Part shown: in pieces, positions 1 to 5,983 of the stretch
Position numbering within the stretch: the stretch's first letter is position 1
How the letters are laid out: the number at the start of each line of letters is the position of its first letter
Origin: Mariniphaga sp964540165
GTDB lineage: Bacteria; Bacteroidota; Bacteroidia; Bacteroidales; Prolixibacteraceae
DNA length: 5,983 nucleotides
Assembly: GCA_964540165.1 (NCBI GenBank)
Contig: CAZILU010000169.1
Coordinates: forward strand, 1 to 5,983
Reading direction: 5' to 3'
Notes under the pieces: model-generated
Seen by the model: only the letters and a program-made list of their open reading frames with translations
Told to the model about the DNA's origin: nothing
The model's database searches: none
Position numbers and translations under genes: made by a program

Positions 1-74
1 TCGATGGTTTTGGCGCTGATAAAAGGTTCCAGCTCATGACTGCCATAGGGCAGCCTAGGTAATTCAAATGCCAT
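1..74 (-). CDS. sodB: Fe/Mn superoxide dismutase, N-terminal fragment (runs off left edge)
   Basis: The minus strand opens with ATG at 74-72 and stays open to the window edge, giving 24 codons that begin MAFELPRLPY and continue with SHELEPFISAKTI. This matches the very conserved N-terminus of iron/manganese superoxide dismutases (pattern F-E-L-P-x-L-P-Y, then L-E-P-x-I-S-x-x-T), which convert superoxide to oxygen and hydrogen peroxide in the cytoplasm. In the family, the next residues normally carry the first metal-ligand histidine, which lies outside the window, so metal type cannot be judged. The gene starts 48 bp after the kinase stop on the same strand, so it could be read from that transcript or from a promoter inside the kinase 3' end. 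The symbol follows the usual Bacteroides name; the alternative would be sodA. The family call is secure despite the short fragment. Confidence 0.88.
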   Translation of the reverse strand, partial: MAFELPRLPYGSHELEPFISAKTI

Positions 75-122
75 AATAATTCCGTTTAAAGTTAATGTTA
101 ATCGAAGGTTTTGGTTTTTAAA
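75..122 (-). other. Short intergenic spacer between kinase and sod
   Basis: This 48-bp AT-rich spacer separates the kinase stop from the sod start. I see no Shine-Dalgarno sequence, no convincing terminator hairpin followed by a T-run, and no clear Bacteroidota promoter (TTTG with TAnnTTTG). A TAACTTTA sequence on the minus strand resembles a -7 box, but no -33 element sits at the right distance. Confidence 0.5.
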
Positions 123-1790
123 CTAATACAAAAAACTACTGCCACCTAAAAACTCCCGCAACAGAGAAGTAGGCGGAATCTCCTCATCGTCGATGGGTTT
201 AAAATAGGACAGAAGTTTTAACAAACGCATAGCTTCCATATATTCCGGCTGATTCTCCGGAACCATTTTTAACAATGGATCAATGTACTTTTTTAATACC
301 CCCAACTCATAAAGGGTTGCCGAGTTAAACATGACATCGGCGTTCTCCTGAAATGGAAAGATATTCTTCTCTTCGCCCCGGCGCACCGAAGGCCACCGGC
401 GGATGGTATCGGCTGCCGTATAACCACGGTACTTACTGTCTCTGATAGCCCTGCGAATGATCCGGTTATCCGATGTTGAAATGTGCGTGTGCTCATCCAT
501 AGAGATCTGCGTCAGGGCAGATATGAATATTTTAAATGTATGTTTCTCTTCAATGCGGGGCAGAAGCTTCGGATTCATTCCGTGAATTCCCTCAACCACC
601 AACAAATCTCCTGCACGCAGACGCAACCGCTCTCCATTTAAATAGCGTCTTCCATGGAAAAAGTCAAATTTTGGCAGTTGAACCTCCTTCCCTTTTAACA
701 GATCGAGCAGTTGCTCATTAAAAAACGCTATATCTACCGTCTCCAGGGCTTCAAAATCGTAATTTCCCTGCTCATCGCGCGGAGTATGTTCCCTGTCAAC
801 AAAATAGTCATCCAATGATATCTGATAATAACGCAATCCGTTCACAGCCAACTGAACGCCCAGTCGTTTACTGAATGTCGTTTTCCCCGAAGCAGAAGGG
901 CCGGCAACCAAAACCACCCGCACCTCACCACTACGGGCTGAAATCTGGTTTGCAATCTCTGCAATTTTCTTTTCATGCAAAGCCTCCGATATTTTAATAA
1001 CATACCCACCCTTCTTCTGTAATGTCAGTTCATTCAGATTGGAAACAGTAGCTACATCTAAAATTTGAGCCCAGTCTTTATGTTCCTGATAGATCTCAAA
1101 CAACTTCTTATTCTTTGGCGTCTCCTGCAACTCATTGAAATTAGATGAATTAGGGACCTTAAGCAGCAATCCGTCGTAATACTTAATTAGATCATATTTA
1201 CGAATGTAACCGGTTGATGGAAGCAAATGCCCATAAAAATAATTCCCGAGATCCTTCAGGAAATAGAGACTTGAGTAAAGATGTCCCTTCTGCTCAAAGA
1301 GCTGAGCTTTCTCCTCAAGACCCTCGCGCATCAGGTGTTCCACCGCATCTCCGGTGAGAAGCCCTCTCTTGATAAACGGGATATCCTCTTCGATTAGCTT
1401 TTGCATAATTACCTTTAAACTTGAAAGATCCGAATCGGTAATCTCTCTTCCAAATCCATTCAGCTCACAAAAATAGCCATTCGAAATCCCCTTTTGTACC
1501 TGCAAAGACACATGAGGAAAGACCTCTTTAACGGCCGCATACAAAATGAAGATTAAACTACGGATATACATGCGAATCCCATCGGCATGAGACACATCAA
1601 AAAACTCAACTCTTTTGGGCTTTACAACACAAAAAGAGAGCTCCCTGACCTGATTGTTTACAATGGCTCCGCACACCGTATGCTCCATCCGGATCTTTAA
1701 ATCACGGCTGATCTCTAATAGTGATGTTCCCATAGGATAGAGATGGGCTGAACGGGTATTAATGCAATAAACTTCAACTTCTTTAATCAT
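123..1790 (-). CDS. TGS domain / ThrRS-like / uridine kinase fusion protein (nucleoside kinase family)
   Basis: This 555-residue protein belongs to the bacterial nucleoside kinase family that joins a threonyl-tRNA-synthetase-like N-terminal half to a uridine-kinase/phosphoribulokinase-type P-loop domain. Residues 1-62 read as a TGS domain (GTSLLEI at 21-27). Residues about 65-225 resemble the ThrRS second additional domain and end in the family-typical YDLIKYYDGLLLKVP (199-213). The kinase domain is about 270-510: Walker A GPSASGKTT at 297-305, SLDDYF at 325-330 with likely substrate or catalytic aspartates, VEGIHG at 399-404, and an arginine-rich lid region RRAIRDSKYRG (446-456). It probably phosphorylates a nucleoside in the cytoplasm, but the substrate is not readable from sequence. 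No clear HxxxH metal motif survives in the synthetase-like part (SHADGIRMY at 67-75), so editing activity is doubtful. The ATG at 1790 is preferred because the TGS fold needs the first residues; no Shine-Dalgarno precedes it. It lies 39 bp after the ATPase gene. Confidence 0.88.
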   Translation of the reverse strand: MIKEVEVYCINTRSAHLYPMGTSLLEISRDLKIRMEHTVCGAIVNNQVRELSFCVVKPKRVEFFDVSHADGIRMYIRSLIFILYAAVKEVFPHVSLQVQKGISNGYFCELNGFGREITDSDLSSLKVIMQKLIEEDIPFIKRGLLTGDAVEHLMREGLEEKAQLFEQKGHLYSSLYFLKDLGNYFYGHLLPSTGYIRKYDLIKYYDGLLLKVPNSSNFNELQETPKNKKLFEIYQEHKDWAQILDVATVSNLNELTLQKKGGYVIKISEALHEKKIAEIANQISARSGEVRVVLVAGPSASGKTTFSKRLGVQLAVNGLRYYQISLDDYFVDREHTPRDEQGNYDFEALETVDIAFFNEQLLDLLKGKEVQLPKFDFFHGRRYLNGERLRLRAGDLLVVEGIHGMNPKLLPRIEEKHTFKIFISALTQISMDEHTHISTSDNRIIRRAIRDSKYRGYTAADTIRRWPSVRRGEEKNIFPFQENADVMFNSATLYELGVLKKYIDPLLKMVPENQPEYMEAMRLLKLLSYFKPIDDEEIPPTSLLREFLGGSSFLY

Positions 1791-1811
1791 AATCTAACAA
1801 TTTCATTGGTG

Positions 1812-1839
1812 TAAATGTACAATATGTTTTTAAGCCAAA
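1812..1839 (-). promoter_or_regulatory. Weak candidate Bacteroidota-type promoter before the kinase gene
   Basis: On the minus strand a TTTG (1839-1836) is followed after 16 bp by TACATTTA (1819-1812), which differs from the Bacteroidota -7 consensus TAnnTTTG only at the last base. The spacing is slightly shorter than the usual 17-23 bp. The -33 part lies in the last codons of the ATPase gene, and the kinase ATG begins about 21 bp after the -7 box. It would let the kinase be transcribed apart from the importer genes. In AT-rich DNA such matches arise easily by chance. Confidence 0.2.
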
Positions 1840-2825
1840 AAAGCCAAAAGGTCATATACACTACCAAATTCTTTCCGATCTTTTTCATTTACCAAAATCC
1901 ATTTTTCGGGTTCTGCTATGACGGTAAAATCGGGATCTACATTCATAACAATCTGATATCCTTTTCGATTCAAAGCTCTGAGTGTCCAACTCAGAGGCAA
2001 TCCGTCACCGACGACCTTCACTTTAGCTTTAAAAGCCTTTTTAAAGAAAAATGCTCCTTCAACGGCATCAAATTCTACATGGTCGTTTGAAAAGATATGG
2101 TTCAGCCACCCATGAAGAACAGCGTCCTCAGGGGCTCCTTCGAAATTTCCTGTCGGCGTAATAATCCAAAGCTTGTCCACCTCTCTGAGCGCAATATTCA
2201 GGTCGTGGGTTGAGAGCACAATGGTTTTCTCTTTTTCATAAGCCAGAAGCTGCAACAGGTGAAAAATTTCATACTTATTGCTTACATCTAAGAATGCAGT
2301 GGGTTCATCCAGAAAAATTACGGGAGTATCCTGAGCCAGTGCCCGTGCAATCATAGCCCGCTGTCGTTCGCCATCACTGATCTGGATTACAGAACGATGC
2401 TCCATTCCTTTGAGGCCTACTTTTTGAATCGCATCAGAAACAATATCCCGATCCTCGCCCGAAAGCATCCCAATCCAATTGGTATAGGGAAACCGGCCAT
2501 AAGCAACCAGATCGAACACCGACAAGTTGGGTATCCGAATATTCTCAGTTGAAACATAACTAATCATACGGGAAACCTCTTTGGGATGGAGTGTTTCAAG
2601 ATTTGAGCCACCGATCTCAATCCGGCCTCCAAACGATGGCTGAAATCCAGCCAAGGTACGTAACAAGGTGCTCTTTCCAATGCCATTGCTCCCAATCAGC
2701 GCAACCATTTCGCCCGGAGCGGCATTCAGTGTTATATCTTTTAATACCAGCATTGGCGCAGCTGCCGGCATTGAATAACCTACCGACAACTGATGCAATG
2801 CTATGCGAATATGCTCCTTACTCAT
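1830..2825 (-). CDS. ABC importer ATPase, FecE/BtuD-like, with C-terminal extension
   Basis: This is the cytoplasmic ATPase that powers the importer encoded with the two preceding genes. With the start at 2825 it has 331 residues. Motifs in order: Walker A GSNGIGKST (45-53), a Q-loop region YVSTENIRIP (90-99), signature ISDGERQ (149-155; the family's LSGGQ position), Walker B VIFLDE (169-174), D-loop FLD (178-180) and the switch histidine in STHD (205-208). The usual Q-loop glutamine is absent: the position after YVS holds threonine. After about residue 225 comes an extension of roughly 105 residues, absent from FecE and BtuD of about 250 residues; from memory such a tail occurs in Bacteroidota homologues. 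The start was chosen because ATG 2825-2823 overlaps the permease stop as ATGA. An in-frame ATG at 2861 would add 12 residues and overlap the permease by 40 bp. The imported substrate is not specified by this subunit. Confidence 0.92.
   Translation of the reverse strand: MSKEHIRIALHQLSVGYSMPAAAPMLVLKDITLNAAPGEMVALIGSNGIGKSTLLRTLAGFQPSFGGRIEIGGSNLETLHPKEVSRMISYVSTENIRIPNLSVFDLVAYGRFPYTNWIGMLSGEDRDIVSDAIQKVGLKGMEHRSVIQISDGERQRAMIARALAQDTPVIFLDEPTAFLDVSNKYEIFHLLQLLAYEKEKTIVLSTHDLNIALREVDKLWIITPTGNFEGAPEDAVLHGWLNHIFSNDHVEFDAVEGAFFFKKAFKAKVKVVGDGLPLSWTLRALNRKGYQIVMNVDPDFTVIAEPEKWILVNEKDRKEFGSVYDLLAFLA
2822..2825 (-). other. ATGA stop/start overlap, permease to ATPase
   Basis: The minus strand reads ATGA here: the ATPase start codon ATG shares bases with the permease stop TGA. 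Such 4-bp overlaps typically mark translational coupling between subunits of one complex, and this one decides the ATPase start. Confidence 0.85.
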
Positions 2826-3871
2826 ACCTGAACAAATTTTCGGTTTCTCACAATCATCCACACAATAACCGGTATGCCTATAAGGGCTGTGACTGAATTA
2901 ATTGGAAGCGTGGTTTGCATGCCCGGGAGCTGAGACACGATATCGCTGAAGAGCATTACGATGCTTCCGGTAAGGATTACGGCAGGCATCAATACCAGAT
3001 GATTAGCCGTTTTAAAAAGTACCCGGCAAATGTGTGGCACGGCAATCCCGATAAACCCGATAGGGCCGCAAAAGGCCGTAATAGTTCCTGCCAACAAGCT
3101 GGTGCTTAAAAAAATAACTACCCGGCTTGCCTTAATCGACACCCCTAACGAACGAGCATAATCTTCACCAAGCAACAGGGCATTCAGATCTTTAATCTTT
3201 ATAAATGCTAAAAAAATCCCGGCCAAAATAGCTGGAATCAGTACCGCCAACTGTGGCTTGGTAACACTACCCAAACTACCCATAGTCCAGATGACAAATG
3301 CTTTTAACATCGATTCACTGCTGAAATACTGAAGGATACTCACCACCGATGTCACAGCGCTGGTAAAAAGAATACCCAAAATCAACAGCGTCATAATATC
3401 ATGAACACGGGCTGAAACAAAGAGAACCAGCAGCATTACCAGAAAGGCTCCCGCCCAGGCCACCAGAGCCAGGGACCATGCTCCCGAGAGTGCAAAAAAG
3501 CCGACAGTCAGCACCGAGGAAAATCCCAGAACAAAAAGTGCTACCCCCAGACTGGCACCGGCACTGATGCCCAGAACGTAAGGACCCGCCAGGGGATTTC
3601 GGAAAACGGTTTGCATCTGAAGTCCGCTGAGCGAAAGCGCAGCACCGGTCAAAACGGCCGTAATGGCTTTGGGAAGTCTGAAATCTACAACAATCGATCG
3701 TATCGTATCGGGTATTTCAGAGGAAGAGATAAGCGCCATTAAAACCTGGCGGACTGGAATTACCACAGAGCCAAGCAACAGGTCAGCAATAAAAAACAGA
3801 AAAAAAAGAATCACCAGGATAAAAAAAATCCATCCGGCCGAAAGGGATGCTCTATGGTTAATGTTCTTCAT
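2822..3871 (-). CDS. FecCD/BtuC-type ABC importer permease
   Basis: This 349-residue protein is the inner-membrane channel subunit of a metal-chelate importer; the family normally works as a homodimer with about 10 membrane helices per subunit and usually has about 330-350 residues. Hydrophobic segments run throughout, beginning at about 14-33. Family motifs are intact: RLPKAITAVLTGAALSLSG (65-83), followed directly by QTVFRNPLAGPYVLGISAGA (87-106); LLLGEDYARSLGV (232-244), in the cytoplasmic region that contacts the ATPase; GPIGFIGIAVPHICR (269-283); and LPINSVTALIGIPV (322-335). The start at 3871 is chosen because it overlaps the binding-protein stop as ATGA and begins just before the first helix. 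A longer frame from 3976 would add 35 non-hydrophobic, arginine- and cysteine-containing residues and overlap the upstream gene by 109 bp. Substrate class is iron-siderophore, heme or cobalamin by family; the sequence does not separate these. Confidence 0.94.
   Translation of the reverse strand: MKNINHRASLSAGWIFFILVILFFLFFIADLLLGSVVIPVRQVLMALISSSEIPDTIRSIVVDFRLPKAITAVLTGAALSLSGLQMQTVFRNPLAGPYVLGISAGASLGVALFVLGFSSVLTVGFFALSGAWSLALVAWAGAFLVMLLVLFVSARVHDIMTLLILGILFTSAVTSVVSILQYFSSESMLKAFVIWTMGSLGSVTKPQLAVLIPAILAGIFLAFIKIKDLNALLLGEDYARSLGVSIKASRVVIFLSTSLLAGTITAFCGPIGFIGIAVPHICRVLFKTANHLVLMPAVILTGSIVMLFSDIVSQLPGMQTTLPINSVTALIGIPVIVWMIVRNRKFVQV
3868..3871 (-). other. ATGA stop/start overlap, binding protein to permease
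   Basis: The permease ATG overlaps the stop codon TGA of the binding-protein gene, giving ATGA on the minus strand. This is the same arrangement as at the permease/ATPase junction, which supports both trimmed starts and a single coupled translation unit. Confidence 0.85.
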
Positions 3872-4992
3872 TTTATCTCTTGATAATAGTAGATCCCACC
3901 CTCTGCATACTGCGGATGAAATATGGCGATTAAATCGTTCAAAATCCGATGGGGATTCACAGTTCCGCTCTCCCAAAAATCATTCCCTCCATGAACCCCC
4001 AACCGCTTAATGTTATTATAAATATTCCCGTGAACAAATACATTCAATTCGCCAAATCGACTGTCGGCAGCTATAATCTCCGCTCTGGAGGTCATGTTTC
4101 CCATATGAATCCAGATATCAGCCTCATTGCCCCATATTAGCGCATTCTCAAACGAGATCGCATAACTTTCGTGCGATAAATTCTCCTTTCCCAGGTATTG
4201 ACCACCGGCATCAGCAATCAGGTTTGCCAGATAGGAGTTTCCTCCGGGAACCCACCAGGTGTCTTTATAAGGAGAGCCTACCAGAATTTTTGGTTTTTCC
4301 TGAATCCCTTCCAATTTCTGCTTTAACCGGCCATATTCATCTTTAACCCGGTTGAAGTAATCAACGGCTTCAGGCTCTTTTTGAAAAAGAGCACCAACAA
4401 ACCTGATCCATTCTGCTTTTCCCAGCGGTGTCTCCTCCAGGTATTCAGCCACCAATATAACGGGAATATTTAACTCTTTTAACTTTTGAATATTTCCGGT
4501 GACCTCACTCCCTACACCATAAATCATCACTAAATCGGGGTGAAGACTTACCATCAATTCGTAATTAAGATTCTGACCATACCCGACATCCGGCAGCATT
4601 CCGGCATCCAAACGCTTCCGGTAAGAAGCCCCCGAAACATAGCGGCTTCCCGATATACCAACCACCGCCTCATCCACACCCAAAGCATCAAGAAAAGCGA
4701 GGTGTGTGGTTGATAAACAGACAACGCGGGTTACCGGCGTTCGGATTACATTCTGACCAATCAATGTATCAGCAATGACACCCTCTTTATCAACAAGATA
4801 ATAGTTGGCCGATACATTCTGTGCCTGCGCCCAGGGATTAAATACGGTCAGCCTGGTCCACTCGTTCCTCTCTTCAATATGAAACCCCCGCGCATAATCA
4901 TTCGATGAGCCGGTCATTTCACGTTGATTATTAGTGACCCGGCACCCTCCGGCCAAAAACAATATGATATAAAAAAACTGATAAAGACGCAT
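3868..4992 (-). CDS. ABC importer substrate-binding lipoprotein (Peripla_BP_2, FecB/BtuF-like)
   Basis: This is the periplasmic capture subunit of the importer, 374 residues from the start at 4992. Residues 1-17 form a lipoprotein signal peptide: basic R2, hydrophobic core, lipobox LAGGC with lipidated C17. The chosen ATG puts this signal at the very N-terminus; a longer frame from 5181 would place 63 unrelated residues before it and overlap the upstream gene. Residues about 45-87 (with NPWAQAQNV at 52-60) precede the two-lobed binding fold. The N lobe starts at TRVVCLSTTHLAFLDALGV (88-106) and includes LNYELMVSLHPDLVMIYGV (142-160). The C lobe starts near KPKILVGSPYKDTWWVPGG (233-251) and includes GGNDFWESGTVNP (335-347). 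I recognise this as a Bacteroidota lineage of metal-chelate binding proteins; the ligand is unknown. The residues after C17 (RVTNNQ) lack an acidic surface-export signal, so a periplasm-facing location is inferred. Spacing is 13 bp after the upstream gene and minus 4 bp before the permease. Confidence 0.92.
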   Translation of the reverse strand: MRLYQFFYIILFLAGGCRVTNNQREMTGSSNDYARGFHIEERNEWTRLTVFNPWAQAQNVSANYYLVDKEGVIADTLIGQNVIRTPVTRVVCLSTTHLAFLDALGVDEAVVGISGSRYVSGASYRKRLDAGMLPDVGYGQNLNYELMVSLHPDLVMIYGVGSEVTGNIQKLKELNIPVILVAEYLEETPLGKAEWIRFVGALFQKEPEAVDYFNRVKDEYGRLKQKLEGIQEKPKILVGSPYKDTWWVPGGNSYLANLIADAGGQYLGKENLSHESYAISFENALIWGNEADIWIHMGNMTSRAEIIAADSRFGELNVFVHGNIYNNIKRLGVHGGNDFWESGTVNPHRILNDLIAIFHPQYAEGGIYYYQEIK

Positions 4993-5005
4993 ACCAAAAA
5001 ATTTG

Positions 5006-5983
5006 TCAGGGGATGAATTGTATCTTATGTGACCACAGATCCTTACCTTTTTGGATCCGAAGAAAATAGTTGCCCGGCCTGTTTCCACGAAGATCGATCT
5101 GAACCGATTTGTCGCCTGATTGTGTAATTCCGGCGGAGATCTCCTGTCCCAACAGATTAAACACGCGAATATCTTCGGCAAAAAATGGATCTTTTGACTC
5201 TATGGTCATCAATCCGGCAAACGGATTGGGATACAACCAAAATTCAGCCTCATTGATTACCACCGGCGTATCGGATGGAATACCGGTAATCCCGCATGCT
5301 ACCAGTTCGAGCACAGATGCCATGGAATAATCGACGTTGATCGATGCCTGTATATTAAACCATTGTTGATCTTTTTTATACCAGTAAAAATTTGGGCTTC
5401 CGGAGGGGCGTTGCGATTGTAATACAACGAAGGTATCCGGTTCGAGAAAGTTCATCAGTTCAAAGCCCAGGAAAAACGTATCAGGAACCTGCACACTTTC
5501 GGCAAATTCAATGTAATTCATCACATTGGAGACCATACGCTTTGCATTTACATCTTCACTGTATAAAACCCTTCCGGGTAAATCAACGCCCTCATATATC
5601 TTAACTCTCAACTGGTAGTTCCGTGAAGGATCTGAAAATTTCATCTTTCCCACACCAAGAGAAACGCCATGTATGCGAGCGCTGCCAGGGAGTGCAAACC
5701 GTTCGGCAAAACTGCTGATTCCAAACTGGTTAGATCCTCCCCAGTAACCAGCAAAAACTCCCTGATCACGAACAATGACATTTTTGTGTGTGTCAAAATC
5801 ATCCAGATTAGTATAAGCCAGGCATATATCTTCAGCGGGATAAATTCTTTTTCCCGGCCAGCCCAATGGATTCTTCCTTGCCGGGTCAAGCCAGTATCTT
5901 AGTTGTTTAGATGAATCCGGACGGTATTCCCATGCCAGGTCAAACCGGGAGAAATAGTCGTTTACCGGATTGTAGCAGGTTGC
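5006..5983 (-). CDS. T9SS-secreted protein, probable trypsin/lysyl-endopeptidase-like protease, C-terminal part
   Basis: The reading frame is open from the right edge to TGA at 5008-5006, giving 325 residues with no start in view; a TTG at 5866 is internal, since the frame continues 39 codons upstream. Three regions are visible, numbered from the first residue in the window. Residues 1-45 contain a cysteine, NDYFSRFDLAWEY (8-20) and QLRYWLDP (27-34). This resembles the end of secreted S1 serine proteases of the lysyl-endopeptidase type, where a WLDP-like segment closes the domain. Residues about 75-230 look like an all-beta domain (LRVKIYEG, FFLGFEL, FVVLQSQ). Residues about 246-325 are a T9SS type A sorting domain: LYPNPF (250-255), IRVFNLLGQE (272-281) and a final NYFLRIQKG segment. 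The protein should therefore cross the outer membrane by the type IX system and be surface-attached or released. The catalytic triad would lie outside the window, so protease function is inference; sorting-domain identity is firm. Confidence 0.8.
   Translation of the reverse strand, partial: ATCYNPVNDYFSRFDLAWEYRPDSSKQLRYWLDPARKNPLGWPGKRIYPAEDICLAYTNLDDFDTHKNVIVRDQGVFAGYWGGSNQFGISSFAERFALPGSARIHGVSLGVGKMKFSDPSRNYQLRVKIYEGVDLPGRVLYSEDVNAKRMVSNVMNYIEFAESVQVPDTFFLGFELMNFLEPDTFVVLQSQRPSGSPNFYWYKKDQQWFNIQASINVDYSMASVLELVACGITGIPSDTPVVINEAEFWLYPNPFAGLMTIESKDPFFAEDIRVFNLLGQEISAGITQSGDKSVQIDLRGNRPGNYFLRIQKGKDLWSHKIQFIP

Noticed and set aside
84..123. Inverted repeat GTTTAAA / TTTAAAC flanking the kinase-sod spacer
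   Set aside because: Seven AT-rich base pairs with a 26-nt loop and no following T-run; each arm is nearly self-complementary. This is expected by chance and is not a credible terminator or operator.
1830..1850. Tandem TTTTGGCTT / TTTTGGCTTA at the ATPase gene end
   Set aside because: It encodes the repeated leucine/alanine-rich C-terminus (LLAFLA). A two-copy 9-bp similarity is best explained by coding for similar residues.
3663..4140. Plus-strand open frames opposite the permease and binding-protein genes, and similar ones elsewhere in the window
   Set aside because: They lie antisense to well-recognised genes, show no recognisable domain or signal, and contain compositional features of the opposite coding strand. 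They are shadow frames.
4993..5040. Possible terminator or cobalamin riboswitch between the secreted protein and the binding protein
   Set aside because: The gap is only 13 bp, far too short for a riboswitch. The only nearby palindrome (TGTGGTCACA, minus strand) has a 4-bp stem and lies inside the coding sequence.
5389..5410. SGSP in the T9SS protein (window residues 194-197), resembling the GDSGSP serine-protease active site
   Set aside because: It lies in the beta-rich region downstream of the WLDP segment that ends the protease-like domain, and it lacks the preceding GD. A real catalytic serine would be upstream, outside the window.
5641..5889. 82-residue minus-strand frame with a hydrophobic stretch (AWLILIWMIL)
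   Set aside because: It is an alternate frame fully inside the T9SS protein gene, whose own frame is uninterrupted and recognisable. The hydrophobicity is a by-product of the frame shift.

Overview
The window comes from a Bacteroidota genome, probably Bacteroidia. A T9SS type A C-terminal sorting domain at the end of the rightmost gene is diagnostic of that phylum. Starts without clear Shine-Dalgarno sequences and the sequence style of the ABC importer proteins agree with it. Every gene I can support lies on the minus strand, so transcription runs from the right edge to the left edge. Coding density is very high: the largest gap between genes is 48 bp, and I see no RNA gene, mobile element, CRISPR array or convincing terminator.

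In transcription order: (1) 5983-5006, the C-terminal 325 residues of a secreted protein. It has what looks like the tail of a trypsin/lysyl-endopeptidase-type domain, a beta-sandwich-like region and a T9SS sorting domain. (2) 4992-3868, a lipoprotein substrate-binding protein of the Peripla_BP_2 (FecB/BtuF-like) family. (3) 3871-2822, a FecCD/BtuC-type permease. (4) 2825-1830, a FecE/BtuD-type ATPase with a C-terminal extension of about 105 residues. (5) 1790-123, a TGS + ThrRS-like + uridine-kinase fusion protein (nucleoside kinase family). (6) 74-1, the first 24 codons of an Fe/Mn superoxide dismutase.

Genes 2-4 form one complete ABC importer for a metal chelate (iron-siderophore, heme or corrinoid; the sequence does not decide which). 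They are joined by two ATGA stop/start overlaps, and these overlaps set shorter starts for the permease and ATPase than the longest reading frames suggest. The substrate would be delivered by an outer-membrane TonB-dependent receptor that is not in the window. The secreted protein ends only 13 bp before the binding protein, so the two may share a transcript and perhaps a nutrient-release-then-uptake role, which is inference. The kinase and SOD follow at 39 and 48 bp and look like housekeeping genes; a weak promoter-like sequence lies just before the kinase.

I found no wholly new system. The points most worth a second look are the secreted-protease/importer adjacency, the ATPase with no glutamine at the Q-loop position plus a C-terminal extension, and the synthetase-like front end of the nucleoside kinase.
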